Made by a program: the position numbers and the translations under genes
Assembly: GCF_900107455.1 (NCBI RefSeq)
Contig: NZ_FNQB01000002.1
Location: forward strand, 496,001 to 560,000
Source: Asanoa ishikariensis
Lineage (GTDB): Bacteria; Actinomycetota; Actinomycetes; Mycobacteriales; Micromonosporaceae
DNA: 64,000 bases
Direction of reading: 5' to 3'
Shown here: positions 46,207-55,501 of the stretch, piece by piece
Layout of the letters: the number at the start of each line of letters is the position of its first letter
Position numbering within the stretch: position 1 is the first letter of the stretch
The notes under the pieces: generated by a model
Seen by the model: only the letters and a program-made list of their open reading frames with translations
Database searches by the model: none
Told to the model about the DNA's origin: nothing

Positions 46207-47478
46207 GTGGTGGCCATCGCCACGGATCAGTTGACCAAGGTCTTCGACGACGGCACGGTCGCGGTCGACCAGGTCAGCCTGCTCGCCGCGCCCGGCGAGT
46301 TCCTGGTGCTGCTCGGGCCGACCGGCTGCGGCAAGTCGACGATCCTCCGGCTGGTCGCCGGGCTGGAGACGCCGACCGCCGGGCGGGTGCTGATCGACGG
46401 CCAGGTGGTCGACCATCTGCCGTCCCGGGACCGCCGACTGGCGATGGTCTTCCAGGACTACGCGCTCTATCCGCACCTGACCGTCGCGCAGAACATCGGC
46501 TTCCCGCTGCGTGTCCGCCACGATTCGGCGGCCGACGTGGCAGCCCGGGTCAACGAGGTCGCCGACCAGCTCGCCATCACCGGTCTGCTGCGCAAGCTGC
46601 CCGGCGCGCTCTCGGGCGGCGAGCGGCAGCGGGTGGCGATGGCCCGGGCGATCATCCGCCGGCCACAGGGCTTCCTGCTCGACGAGCCACTGTCCAACCT
46701 GGACGCCGGTTTGCGCGCCGAGCTGCGCTCCGACGTGGCCGCCCTGGCCCGCCGGCTCGGGGTGACCACCCTCTACGTCACACACGACCAGGCCGAGGCG
46801 ATGACCATGGCCGACCGGGTGGCGGTGCTGCGTCGCGGGGTGCTGCAGCAGGTCGGCCCGCCCGAGCAGGTCTACAACGACCCCGCGACGCTGTTCGTCG
46901 CCGCGTTCCTCGGCACGCCCCGCACCAGCCTGCTCGAAGGAGCGGTCTACGCCGACGGCGACCGGGTGGTGATCGACCTCGGCTCGCAGGTGATCGAGCT
47001 GCCCGCCGGCCACCCGGTGCGGGCCCGGCACACCGACCGCGTCACGGTCGCGCTGCGCGCCGACGCGCTCGCGCCGGCACCCGACGGGCACACCGGCCCG
47101 GTGCTGTCCGGCACCGTCCGCCAGGTCGAACACCTCGGGCACGAGGCGCTGGTGCACGTCGACACCGGTGCGCTGCCCACGTCGACCGAGCGGTCCCGGC
47201 TGGAGCTGCCCGGGCCGCAGGCCGCCGCCCTGATGCGCGAGGCGCCCCGACCGGCCGCGGCGCGCACCGAATACGGCTTCTACCCGGCGTACGACCCGGA
47301 GCTGCCCGGGGAGCCGCCGCCGGTGGGCGAGGTGGTGCTGCGGGTGCCCGCCGTCGGGCTGCCGCGCCGGGACGAGACCATCCGGATCGCCGTCGACCTC
47401 GACCGGCTGCTGCTGTTCGACCGGGCGGGCGCGCGGATCCGGCTAGCCGCCGGGAAAGCCGGCCAGCGCGACGTCTAG
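46207..47478 (+). CDS. Sugar-type ABC transporter ATPase (MsmK/UgpC-like), orphan
   Basis: The 423-residue ATPase has Walker A LGPTGCGKSTILRLVAG, Q-loop VFQDYALYPHLTV, signature LSGGERQRVAMARA and Walker B FLLDEPLSNLDA. A long C-terminal TOBE-like region (about 240-420) is usual for ATPases that serve carbohydrate importers. The GTG at 46207 lies 7 nt after GGGAGG. No permease or binding-protein gene is adjacent, so it may energise systems encoded elsewhere, as multi-use MsiK does in Streptomyces. It ends inside the 3' end of the convergent kinase gene (36-bp overlap). Confidence 0.9.
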   Translation: MVAIATDQLTKVFDDGTVAVDQVSLLAAPGEFLVLLGPTGCGKSTILRLVAGLETPTAGRVLIDGQVVDHLPSRDRRLAMVFQDYALYPHLTVAQNIGFPLRVRHDSAADVAARVNEVADQLAITGLLRKLPGALSGGERQRVAMARAIIRRPQGFLLDEPLSNLDAGLRAELRSDVAALARRLGVTTLYVTHDQAEAMTMADRVAVLRRGVLQQVGPPEQVYNDPATLFVAAFLGTPRTSLLEGAVYADGDRVVIDLGSQVIELPAGHPVRARHTDRVTVALRADALAPAPDGHTGPVLSGTVRQVEHLGHEALVHVDTGALPTSTERSRLELPGPQAAALMREAPRPAAARTEYGFYPAYDPELPGEPPPVGEVVLRVPAVGLPRRDETIRIAVDLDRLLLFDRAGARIRLAAGKAGQRDV

Positions 47479-48759
47479 GCGCTCGGCGTACGGCCGGCTG
47501 ATCGCGCCCTCGCCGGCCCGGACGGCGACCTTCGCCCGGAGCTGGTTGACCCGGTCCGTGCGGGTCTCCGCCGCGTCCAGCTCCCGCAACAGGTTGCGCA
47601 GGTCGGTCGCGATGTCGTGGCGGATGCCTCCGACCGCCTGGCCCTCGGCGATCAGGCCGTCGACCCGGCTCAGCGCCTCGCCGATCGAGACGGTCGCGGC
47701 GGGCGTCGGTGCCGGCTGTCTCGTGGACGGTGACGGTGACGGGGTGGTCGGCTGGGCCGCGATGCCGTCGCCGGGTGGCGCCGCGCCGTCGTGGAGCAGC
47801 GGCACCAGCACGGCGGTGGCGAGCAGCAGCACCGCCGCGATTCCGGCCGCGACCAGGACCCACCCCCGGCGCGGCGCCGCCCGGTCCGGTGCCGGTGCCG
47901 GGGCGGGGGCAGGTGCCGGCGGTGGTGCTGCCGCGATCGCCGCACGTAGCTCGGCCGCGGCGGCGTGCGCCGTCGGTCGGGACAGCGGGTCGCGGGCCAG
48001 GCACCGCATGCAGAGTGCGGCAACGGAGGGCGGCAGCCCAGGCACCTCCGGCGGCGGCGGAACGTGCCCGGCGGACCAGGCCCGGGTCAGGTCTTCCCAG
48101 GTGTCGGCGGGCACCGGGACGTGCCCGGTCAGCGTCTCGTAGAGCAGCACGCCGAGCGCGTAGCTGTCGGTCGCGGGCTGGGCCGGGGTGCCGTCGAGGC
48201 GTTCCGGTGCGACGTAGGCGGGCGTGCCGAAAGTCTCGCCTTCGGCGTCGTCGTCCGGCGCGCCGACCCGGGTGGCGATCCCGAAGTCGAGCACCTTCGC
48301 GCCGGTCGGCGTCATCATCACGTTGGCCGGCGTGACGTCACGATGGACGATCCCGAGCCGGTGTGCGGCGGCCAGTGCCTCGGCCACCTCGGCGCACACC
48401 CGCACCGCGTCCGGCCAGGGCAACGGACCCTCGGTCAGCCGCGCCTCCAGTTCGTCGCCGGTCAGCAGCTCGAACACCACGAACGCGGTGACCGTGCCGT
48501 CCGGCGCGACCGTCTCGGCGTAGTCGTGGACGGTCGCGACGTTCGGATGGACAAGCTGCGCGGCGGCGCGGGCCTCGTCGCGGACCAGGTCGCGGAACCG
48601 GGCGTCGGCCGCGAGCGCGGCGGAGAGCACCTTGACCGCGACCGTCCGGTCGAGCACCTCGTCTCTGGCCCGCCAGATCACCGACATGCCGCCGGCGCCG
48701 ACCCGGTCGATCAGCCGATAACGGCGGGCGAGGAGGGCACCCGGGGTGAGCGTGGACAT
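47443..48759 (-). CDS. Membrane Ser/Thr protein kinase (PknB-like catalytic domain)
   Basis: The 438-residue protein has a kinase domain at about 10-275, with Gly-rich loop RVGAGGMSVIWRA, ATP-site Lys43 in VAVKVL, catalytic loop HRDVTPANV (His139-Asp141-Asn146), DFGIA (158-162) and APERL. A Pro/Ala juxtamembrane stretch follows, then one TM helix (about 300-322) and an external tail of about 115 residues with a Pro/Thr/Ser linker and a helical end, not PASTA repeats. The catalytic loop has Thr143 where most Ser/Thr kinases have Lys, a variant also seen in other actinobacterial kinases. It likely responds to an external signal. Confidence 0.93.
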   Translation of the reverse strand: MSTLTPGALLARRYRLIDRVGAGGMSVIWRARDEVLDRTVAVKVLSAALAADARFRDLVRDEARAAAQLVHPNVATVHDYAETVAPDGTVTAFVVFELLTGDELEARLTEGPLPWPDAVRVCAEVAEALAAAHRLGIVHRDVTPANVMMTPTGAKVLDFGIATRVGAPDDDAEGETFGTPAYVAPERLDGTPAQPATDSYALGVLLYETLTGHVPVPADTWEDLTRAWSAGHVPPPPEVPGLPPSVAALCMRCLARDPLSRPTAHAAAAELRAAIAAAPPPAPAPAPAPAPDRAAPRRGWVLVAAGIAAVLLLATAVLVPLLHDGAAPPGDGIAAQPTTPSPSPSTRQPAPTPAATVSIGEALSRVDGLIAEGQAVGGIRHDIATDLRNLLRELDAAETRTDRVNQLRAKVAVRAGEGAISRPYAERLDVALAGFPGG

Positions 48760-48861
48760 GCGGTCGACACCTCACGGCGGTCAGGGGAGTGGATTCAATC
48801 TCGGCGATGCCCGGTGGCTTGTCAACCGGAAGGGTCGCCGCCCTCGTGCCAGGATGGACCC

Positions 48862-49710
48862 GTGGATGGGGGTCGAGTGGCGTTCGTGCTGGGTGGCGGC
48901 GGAGTGCTGGGCGCCGTCGAGGTCGGCATGCTCCGGGCGCTGTTCCGCGCCGACATCAAACCCGACATCGTGATCGGCACCTCGATCGGCGCGGTCAACG
49001 GCGCGATGGTGGCGGCGGACCCGACCGAGGCGGTGACCGACCGGCTGGTGCGGCTGTGGGCCAGCCCGGAAGCCAGCGAGGTGTACGGCGACTCCGTGGC
49101 CCGGCAGTTGCGTCGCTTCGCCGCGCGTACCCACCTGCACTCGCCCCGCCCGTTGCGTCGCCTGCTGGAGCGCGAGCTCGGCGAGAACGCCACGTTCGAG
49201 GAGCTCAAGGTCCCCTTCCGGTGCTGTGCGGCGAGCATCGAGCGGGCCGCCGAGCACTGGTTCTCCACCGGTCCGCTGGTCGACGCGGTGCTGGCCAGCG
49301 CGTCCGTGCCGGGTCTGCTGCCGCCGGCCCAGATCGGGGAGGAGCACTACGTCGACGGCGGGATCGTGAACTCGATCCCCATCGGCGAGGCGGTCAGCAG
49401 TGGGGCGCGGCACATCTTCGTGCTCCAGGTCGGGCGGATCGAACGCCCGCTGACACCTCCGCGCCGCCCGTGGGAGGTGGCCCAGGTGGCATTCGAGATC
49501 GCCCGTCGGCACCGTTTCGCACGCGAGGTGGCGGCCTTGCCCGACGATGTACATGTGCACGTGCTTCCCACGGGGGGCCTGGAGCCCCGAGACGACACAC
49601 CCTGGGCCTACCGCGACATGGCCGCGGTCGGTCGGCGGATCAGTCGCGCCTACACCGCGTCCCGGCGCTATCTGGCCCAGCATCCGTTGGCCGGACGGGA
49701 CGACGACTGA
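48862..49710 (+). CDS. Patatin-like phospholipase
   Basis: The 282-residue protein has the oxyanion loop FVLGGGGVLGAVEVGML (about 7-23), the nucleophile GTSIGAVNGAMV (Ser about 41) and the catalytic Asp in HYVDGGIVNSIPIG. It would hydrolyse acyl chains from lipids. GTG 48862 is chosen, with AGGATGG upstream; GTG 48877 is an alternative. Its stop overlaps the ATG of the acyltransferase gene (TGATG), suggesting coupled lipid turnover: one enzyme removes and the next adds acyl chains. Confidence 0.9.
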   Translation: MDGGRVAFVLGGGGVLGAVEVGMLRALFRADIKPDIVIGTSIGAVNGAMVAADPTEAVTDRLVRLWASPEASEVYGDSVARQLRRFAARTHLHSPRPLRRLLERELGENATFEELKVPFRCCAASIERAAEHWFSTGPLVDAVLASASVPGLLPPAQIGEEHYVDGGIVNSIPIGEAVSSGARHIFVLQVGRIERPLTPPRRPWEVAQVAFEIARRHRFAREVAALPDDVHVHVLPTGGLEPRDDTPWAYRDMAAVGRRISRAYTASRRYLAQHPLAGRDDD

Positions 49711-50753
49711 TGCCGCCCCCGCCCCGCTGGTTGCGGCGGATCGTGCTGGCGCCGCTGGTCATCCTGTTCGCGCTGGTGCTGCTCACCACGCTGCCGGTCT
49801 GGCTGCTGCTGGCCGCCGCGGCGTCGCCGCTCGTGCCCGGCCGGCTGCGTCCGCTGCGGGTGATCTGGCTCGGCACTGTTTACGTCGTCTGGGACGCGGT
49901 CGCCCTGATCACCATGTTCGCGTTGTGGGTCGGGTCCGGCTTCGGGTGGAAGGTGCGCTCGCCGGGCTTCCAGCGCGCGCACTACGTACTCACCGGTGCG
50001 TTCCTGCGGTTCCTCTTCGCTCAGGCCCGGTGGACGCTCAAGCTGCGGCTCGACATCGCCGGCAGCGACCCGGACACCGCGCAGCCCGGCCGGCCCGAGC
50101 TCGTCGTCTGCCGGCACGCCGGCCCCGGTGACTCGTTCGTGCTGGTGCACGCACTGGTCAACTGGTTCGACCGGGAGCCGCGGATCGTCCTCAAGGACAG
50201 CCTCCAGTGGGACCCGGCGGTCGACGTGATGCTCAACCGGCTCCCCAACCGGTTCATCGCGCCGCAGCGCGACCCCGAGGGGCTGGAGAAGCTGGTCGGC
50301 AACCTCGCGGTCGGGCTCGACGAGAACGACGCCTTCGTGATCTTCCCGGAAGGCGGCAACTTCACGCCGCGCCGCCGGATCCGGGCGATCGAGCTGCTGC
50401 GTTCGCGCGGGCTCTACCGGATGGCGGCGAAGGCCGAGAAGATGCGCAACGTGCTCGCGCCGCGGCCCGGTGGGCTGCTGGCCGCGATGGACGCCGCACC
50501 CGACGCGGGCGTGATCTTCGTGGCGCACACCGGCCTCGACCGGATGCTCACCGTCAGCGACGTCTGGCGTGAGCTGCCGATGGACAAACAGATCACCATG
50601 CGGTTCTGGTCGGTCCCGCCGGAAGAGGTGCCGAGCGGGCGCGAACAGCGGATCGAATGGCTGTACGACTGGTGGGCGAAGATCGACGCGTGGATCGAGG
50701 AGAACCGCCCGGTCGTCGCGGCGCCACCTGAGCCCCACCTGACCACGACCTGA
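49710..50753 (+). CDS. PlsC-like 1-acylglycerol-phosphate acyltransferase
   Basis: The 347-residue protein has two N-terminal TM segments (about 10-40 and 50-75), then the acyltransferase domain. CRHAGPGDSFVLVHAL is the HX4D catalytic box (His-Ala-Gly-Pro-Gly-Asp), and VIFPEGGNFTPRRR is the acceptor block. The HAGPGD variant, with Pro and Gly inside the box, is typical of one actinobacterial subgroup. It is coupled to the patatin gene by TGATG. The product is probably phosphatidic acid or a related lipid. Confidence 0.85.
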   Translation: MPPPPRWLRRIVLAPLVILFALVLLTTLPVWLLLAAAASPLVPGRLRPLRVIWLGTVYVVWDAVALITMFALWVGSGFGWKVRSPGFQRAHYVLTGAFLRFLFAQARWTLKLRLDIAGSDPDTAQPGRPELVVCRHAGPGDSFVLVHALVNWFDREPRIVLKDSLQWDPAVDVMLNRLPNRFIAPQRDPEGLEKLVGNLAVGLDENDAFVIFPEGGNFTPRRRIRAIELLRSRGLYRMAAKAEKMRNVLAPRPGGLLAAMDAAPDAGVIFVAHTGLDRMLTVSDVWRELPMDKQITMRFWSVPPEEVPSGREQRIEWLYDWWAKIDAWIEENRPVVAAPPEPHLTTT

Positions 50754-50801
50754 GTACGCGCACTCTCCTGTTCCGGCGCTGAACCGGACAGGATGCTGTG
50801 C

Positions 50802-53800
50802 GTGAGCTATCCCTGCCCGTCCTGCCGGACGCCCGCTTCGTTGGAGACCGGCTGCCCCGGCTGCGGCCGAGGCCCCGATCTCGACGCGGCGGAAGTGGTG
50901 CGCCTCAACCACGAGATCGCGACCCTGACCGTGGCGGTCGAGCAGGCCCGCCAGGCCCATGCCGACCTCGCGGCCCAGCTCTCGGCCGCGCATCGGCAGC
51001 GGGAGGAGGCGGCGGCGCGGGTCCGGCTGGCGGCCTTCGTGGCAGCGGCCCCAGTCGTGGCGGTGCCACCTTCGGCGGCCCGGCCGGAGACGAGCCCGCG
51101 TACGGCGCAGAACGTCCTGTTCACTCTCGGCGCTCTCTTGTTCGGCGCGGCCGCCATCATCTTCACCGGCGTGGCGTGGACCTACGGCGCGACGGGCCGC
51201 GCGGTGAGCCTTGCCGTGGTCACCGCGCTCGTGCTCGCGGTGCCGCCGCTGACCGTCCGGCGCGGGCTGCGCTCGACTGCGGAGACCTTCGCCGCGCTCG
51301 GCATGCTGATGATCGTGCTCGACGGCTACGCCGCCTGGTACTCGGACCTGCTCGGTGTCGGCTCGCTGGAGGGCGCCCCGTACGCGGCCCTGGTCTGCGT
51401 GGTGACCGCTGCGGCCGGGGTCGGCTACGGGCGGCTGACCGGCCTGCACGCACCCCGGCTGGCCGCGCTGGCCGCCGTGCAGCCGCTGCTGCCGCTGCTG
51501 GCCGAGTGGCTGGACGCCCCGGTGGGCGGCTGGGCGCTGGCGTTTGGCGGCACTGCGGCGATCAACCTGCTGCTCGTCCGGGCCGACGGCCTGGCGACGC
51601 GGGTGTTGGGTTGGGTCGGCTACGGGTGCGCGCAAATCGCATCGGGGGTGTGCGCACTCGTAGTCCTCTTCGTCGGCGGTGACACGCCGGCCCTGCTGAC
51701 CGGTCTCCCGGTGCTGCTGGTGTCGGTGCTGCTGGTGGCAGCGGGGATCGTCGGCCGGGCGCGCTGGCTCGCGGTCGGCGGTGCGGTCACCGTGCCGCCG
51801 GCGGTCGCGATCGCGATCCTGCGGCCGGTCGCGGAGCTGAACGCGTCCTACCTGCTGGTGGTGGCGGCCGCGACCGTGCTGGTGATCGCGCTGGCCGCGG
51901 TCCGGCTGCCGGTCGCCCGGCCGGGTGCCCTGGTCACCGTCGGCACGTTCATGCTGATCACCGCAGCGGTGGCGCTGACCGTCGCGGTGGCCACGATGGC
52001 TGCTTCGATGCCGCCGTTCACCGCCGAGGGCACGCTCGACCGGACGTGGCTGCCGGACTGGCAGCTTCCGGCAGCGCTGGCGCTCGGCACCGCTGCCCTG
52101 GCACTGCTGGTGCCGGCGGACTGGCGCCGCGCGGTCGTGACCGGCGGCGGCGTGCTCGTCGTGCTGGCGCTGCCGACCTGGCTCGCCCTGCCCTGGTGGG
52201 CGATCTCCGCGCTGGGCCTGGGAGTGGCGGCGGTGCTGCTGCTGACGTTCCGCCCGGCCTGGGAGCTGAGCGTGGCAGCGGCGCTGCTGACCGGCCATGC
52301 CGTGGTGGTGGGCCTGGCCCGGCCGTGGTCGACCGCCGCGGTGTTCGGTGCGCTGGCGTTGCTGGGGTTGGCCGCCGCCGTCCGGACCAGGCGCGCCGCG
52401 GTGTGGTGGTGCGGTGCCGGCCTGGCGGCGGTGCCGGCGGCAGTCGCCGCGACCGTGTACGCGGCCGGTGCCGGTGGTGCCTGGTCGGCCCGCGCGGGCC
52501 TGGCCGCCCTCGCGGTCCCGCTGGCCGCGACGCTGCTGTTCGCCCGGCAGCCGCGGTTGGTCCATTTCGCACCGGCGGCGGCCGGCGCGCTGTCCGTCGG
52601 TGCCGTGGTGGTCGGCATCTGGCCGCCGCTGTCCGAGCTGACCGAGCCGGCCGGCGTCTACCCGGCGGTGGCGCTGCTGGCGCTCGCCGTCGCCACCATC
52701 GGCCTACGAGGGACGCCTCGCTTCCTGGTCGGCCTGGCGGCCGTTCCCCTGGTGCTGCTGGCGAGCGTGCTGGCGGCGCTCGCCGTGATCGTGCCGCTGT
52801 TCGCGCCCTACGCGTGGTGGGAGGAGGCCTGGACGGGCGCGCCCGAGGGTGTCGGCCTCCCGGGCGGCACCATCGACGTCACCGCCGGCCCGGCGGCGAC
52901 CCTGCTGATCCTCGCGGCCGTCTGCCTGGCCACGCTGGTCCGCGCGCCCGCGCCTACCGCCCTACCAGCGGAAACAACGCCCGAGCGGGCCGAGCCCGGC
53001 CCCGAGCTGGCCGAGCCTGGCCCCGAGCTGGCCGAGCCCGGCTCTGAGCTGGCCGCGCCCGGCCGCGAGCCGGCCGAGTCCGGCTCGGAGCCCGCCGCGT
53101 CGGCGGTCGGCGCACCCGCGCCCGAATCGGTGCGGCCCGCGGAGCCGGGCGCGGAGCGGACGGAACCAGGCGTGCTGGTCGGCGGTGGTGCGTGGGTCTG
53201 GCGGCCCAGCGGCGTCGCAGGTGGGCTGGTCGCGGTGCTGGCGGCGTTCCTCGCGGCCTGTGGCGTGATCGCCGTCCTCGTGGTGGCCGGTGCGCCGTGG
53301 CCGGTCGTGCCGGCGATCACGCTCGCCGCCGGCCTGGCCTTCGGCATCGCCGCCGCAGTCCGCCCCGCGGCCGCTGCCGCCGCGATGCCGGCACTGCTGC
53401 TGGTCGGGTCCGGGCTGTCCGGCCTGCTGCCGACCCCCGCCGCGACCCTGGTCGGGCTGGGCGCCGTGATCGCGGCCGGCGCCTTCGCCGGTGCCGCCGG
53501 CGGCCAGCCGGCCGCGCGGGTCACCGGCTGGCTGGCCGCGATCGCGGCGGGCGCCGGGTTCGCCGTCGCCGCGGTGCGGGCCGCCGAACTCCCGCTGCGC
53601 CACGCGTCCTTCCCGGTCCTCGCGGTCGGCGCCGTCGCGCTCGGCCTCGGTTACCTGTTGCGCCGCCGCCGGCCGGGCGTCGAAGGGCCGGCCGTCGACG
53701 CGGTGGGCCATGTCGCGGTGCTGCCGGCGCTGCTGCTCGCCTGGGGCGACGTGCCGATGGCGGCCGGCGTCGCGACCGCCTGGGGAGCGGTGCTCGCCGT

Positions 53801-54329
53801 CCGGGCCGTCCTGCCCGAGGAGCGGGCCCGGCTGCCGCTGGCCTTCGCCGCCGGTGGGAGCGAACTCCTCGCCTGGTGGTTCCTGCTGGTCACCTGGGAG
53901 GTCGCGCTGCGCGAGGCGTACACGCTGCCGGCGGCGGCCCTGGCGCTCGGCGCCGGCTACCTGGGCCTGCGCCACAACCCCCGGCTCGGCAGTTGGCTAG
54001 CTCTCGGTCCGGGCCTGGCCGCCGCCCTGCTGCCGAGCCTGGCGGCGGTGCTGGTGGCCGGCGGCCAGCTCGAGCGGCGGCTGCTGCTCGGCGTCGGCGC
54101 GGTGGCGATCGTGCTGATCGGTGCGCACCGGCAGTGGCGGGCGCCGGTCGTCGCGGGCGGGCTCACCCTGGTCGCGCTGACCCTCCACGAATTGGCGGTA
54201 TGGGATCTGGTACCCCGCTGGGCGTACCTCGCCGGTGGGGGATTGATCTTGATCGCAGTGGCGATGACCTATGAGCGCCGGCTCCGTGACCTGCGCAAAG
54301 TCCGTGGTGCGCTGGGCCGGATGACCTGA
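50802..54329 (+). CDS. SCO7613-type giant polytopic membrane protein with N-terminal zinc ribbon
   Basis: The 1175-residue protein begins with CPSCRTPASLETGCPGCG, a four-Cys zinc ribbon, then a helical coiled-coil-like stretch (about 30-75) and about thirty hydrophobic segments to the end. Between two blocks of TM helices lies an acidic low-complexity segment (about 728-775) with repeats of the type ELAEPGP. The layout matches the large SCO7613-like membrane proteins of actinobacteria, whose function is unknown. GTG 50802 is favoured because CAGGAT lies 7 nt upstream without a ribosome site; ATG 50793 is possible. Confidence 0.75.
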   Translation: MSYPCPSCRTPASLETGCPGCGRGPDLDAAEVVRLNHEIATLTVAVEQARQAHADLAAQLSAAHRQREEAAARVRLAAFVAAAPVVAVPPSAARPETSPRTAQNVLFTLGALLFGAAAIIFTGVAWTYGATGRAVSLAVVTALVLAVPPLTVRRGLRSTAETFAALGMLMIVLDGYAAWYSDLLGVGSLEGAPYAALVCVVTAAAGVGYGRLTGLHAPRLAALAAVQPLLPLLAEWLDAPVGGWALAFGGTAAINLLLVRADGLATRVLGWVGYGCAQIASGVCALVVLFVGGDTPALLTGLPVLLVSVLLVAAGIVGRARWLAVGGAVTVPPAVAIAILRPVAELNASYLLVVAAATVLVIALAAVRLPVARPGALVTVGTFMLITAAVALTVAVATMAASMPPFTAEGTLDRTWLPDWQLPAALALGTAALALLVPADWRRAVVTGGGVLVVLALPTWLALPWWAISALGLGVAAVLLLTFRPAWELSVAAALLTGHAVVVGLARPWSTAAVFGALALLGLAAAVRTRRAAVWWCGAGLAAVPAAVAATVYAAGAGGAWSARAGLAALAVPLAATLLFARQPRLVHFAPAAAGALSVGAVVVGIWPPLSELTEPAGVYPAVALLALAVATIGLRGTPRFLVGLAAVPLVLLASVLAALAVIVPLFAPYAWWEEAWTGAPEGVGLPGGTIDVTAGPAATLLILAAVCLATLVRAPAPTALPAETTPERAEPGPELAEPGPELAEPGSELAAPGREPAESGSEPAASAVGAPAPESVRPAEPGAERTEPGVLVGGGAWVWRPSGVAGGLVAVLAAFLAACGVIAVLVVAGAPWPVVPAITLAAGLAFGIAAAVRPAAAAAAMPALLLVGSGLSGLLPTPAATLVGLGAVIAAGAFAGAAGGQPAARVTGWLAAIAAGAGFAVAAVRAAELPLRHASFPVLAVGAVALGLGYLLRRRRPGVEGPAVDAVGHVAVLPALLLAWGDVPMAAGVATAWGAVLAVRAVLPEERARLPLAFAAGGSELLAWWFLLVTWEVALREAYTLPAAALALGAGYLGLRHNPRLGSWLALGPGLAAALLPSLAAVLVAGGQLERRLLLGVGAVAIVLIGAHRQWRAPVVAGGLTLVALTLHELAVWDLVPRWAYLAGGGLILIAVAMTYERRLRDLRKVRGALGRMT

Positions 54330-54340
54330 GCGTGACGACG

Positions 54341-54366
54341 CCATGGTGGGGTTGACACCACCATGG
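54341..54366. promoter_or_regulatory. 26-bp inverted repeat upstream of the desaturase gene
   Basis: CCATGGTGG (54341-54349) and CCACCATGG (54358-54366) are perfect 9-bp arms around an 8-nt spacer that contains TTGACA, a consensus -35 box (54352-54357). No matching -10 is clear. It is well placed for a repressor that senses lipid state, but no regulator gene is adjacent. Confidence 0.6.
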
Positions 54367-54419
54367 GTTCGGGGGGTCGCGGGCTCGTTCCGGAGGTCGC
54401 CGACGGGGAGGCTGTCCCC

Positions 54420-55439
54420 ATGACTGTGATCGCCCAGGAACGCCGCGGGGCTCAGGAACAACGCGGAAGTGACTTCGCCCGCCTCTCCCGCGAAATCGCC
54501 GCGGCCGGCCTGATGCGGCGCCGGCCTGGCCGGTACGCGGTGACGATAGGCCTGACCGCCCTGCTCTTCGCCGGCTCCTGGGTCGCCTTCGTCTTCGTCG
54601 GCAACTCGTGGTGGACGCTGGCCATCGGCGCGCTGTGCGCGATCGCCACCACCCAGGTCGCCTTCCTCGGCCACGACGCCGGGCACAAGCAGATGTTCCG
54701 CAGCCGGCGGGCCGCCGAGGTCGCCGGGCTGACCGTCGGCAACCTGGCGACCGGGCTCAGCTTCGGCTGGTGGGTCGACAAGCACAACCGGCACCACGCG
54801 AACCCGAACCACGAGGACCACGACCCGGACGTCGGCGAGGGCGTGATCGTCTGGACCGAGAAGCAGGCCGCGAAGCGCACCGGCTGGGGCCGGTGGTTCG
54901 CCCGCAACCAGGCCAGGCTGTTCTTCCCGCTGCTCACCCTCGAGGGCCTCAACCTCCACGTGTCGAGCATCAAGGCGCTGTTCAACGTGCCGATGCGGCA
55001 CCGCCGCACCGAGGCGCTGTTGCTGGTGATGCACACCATCGGCTACTTCGCGTTGGTGTTCTCCGTGCTGCCCCCCGGCAAGGCGCTCGCCTTCATGGCC
55101 GTGCACCAGGGCCTCTGGGGCGTTTACATGGGCATGTCGTTCGCGCCGAACCACAAGGGCATGCCGGTGCTGACCGCGGCCGACGAGCTCGACTTCCTGC
55201 GCAAGCAGGTGCTCACCTCACGCAACGTGCTCGGCGGCAAGTGGGTCGACGTGGTTCTCGGCGGGCTCAACTACCAGGTCGAGCACCACCTGTTCCCGAG
55301 CATGCCGCGGGCCAACCTGCGCCGGGCGGCGCCGATCGTCCGGGCGTACTGCGCCGAGCACAACATCCCCTACCACTGGGCCGGGATGGTCGAGTCGTAC
55401 CGGCAGGCGCTGACCTACATGCACAACGTCGCCCGATGA
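54420..55439 (+). CDS. Membrane fatty-acid desaturase
   Basis: The 339-residue protein has the three histidine boxes of membrane di-iron desaturases: HDAGHKQMF (about 84-92), HNRHHANPN (about 121-129) and QVEHHLFPSMPR (about 284-295). TM pairs lie between them, and length is normal. It would introduce a double bond into acyl-lipid or acyl-CoA chains; the position is unknown. ATG 54420 follows GGGGAGG by 8 nt. A 26-bp inverted repeat lies just upstream and a strong hairpin ends the transcript. Confidence 0.92.
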   Translation: MTVIAQERRGAQEQRGSDFARLSREIAAAGLMRRRPGRYAVTIGLTALLFAGSWVAFVFVGNSWWTLAIGALCAIATTQVAFLGHDAGHKQMFRSRRAAEVAGLTVGNLATGLSFGWWVDKHNRHHANPNHEDHDPDVGEGVIVWTEKQAAKRTGWGRWFARNQARLFFPLLTLEGLNLHVSSIKALFNVPMRHRRTEALLLVMHTIGYFALVFSVLPPGKALAFMAVHQGLWGVYMGMSFAPNHKGMPVLTAADELDFLRKQVLTSRNVLGGKWVDVVLGGLNYQVEHHLFPSMPRANLRRAAPIVRAYCAEHNIPYHWAGMVESYRQALTYMHNVAR

Positions 55440-55443
55440 ACAG

Positions 55444-55485
55444 CCCGTACCCCCACCGGAGCGGGGGCGCCGGCGGGGGTACGGG
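55444..55485. terminator. Terminator between desaturase and lipoprotein genes
   Basis: CCCGTACCCCC (55444-55454) pairs perfectly with GGGGGTACGGG (55475-55485). The 20-nt loop can itself fold. It lies between convergent genes. Confidence 0.75.
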
Positions 55486-55501
55486 AGGGGGAGAGCAAGG
55501 C

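Noticed and set aside
49668-52565. 965-codon minus-strand frame across the acyltransferase and giant membrane genes
   Set aside because: It spans two well-supported plus-strand genes and its translation is low-complexity without motifs.
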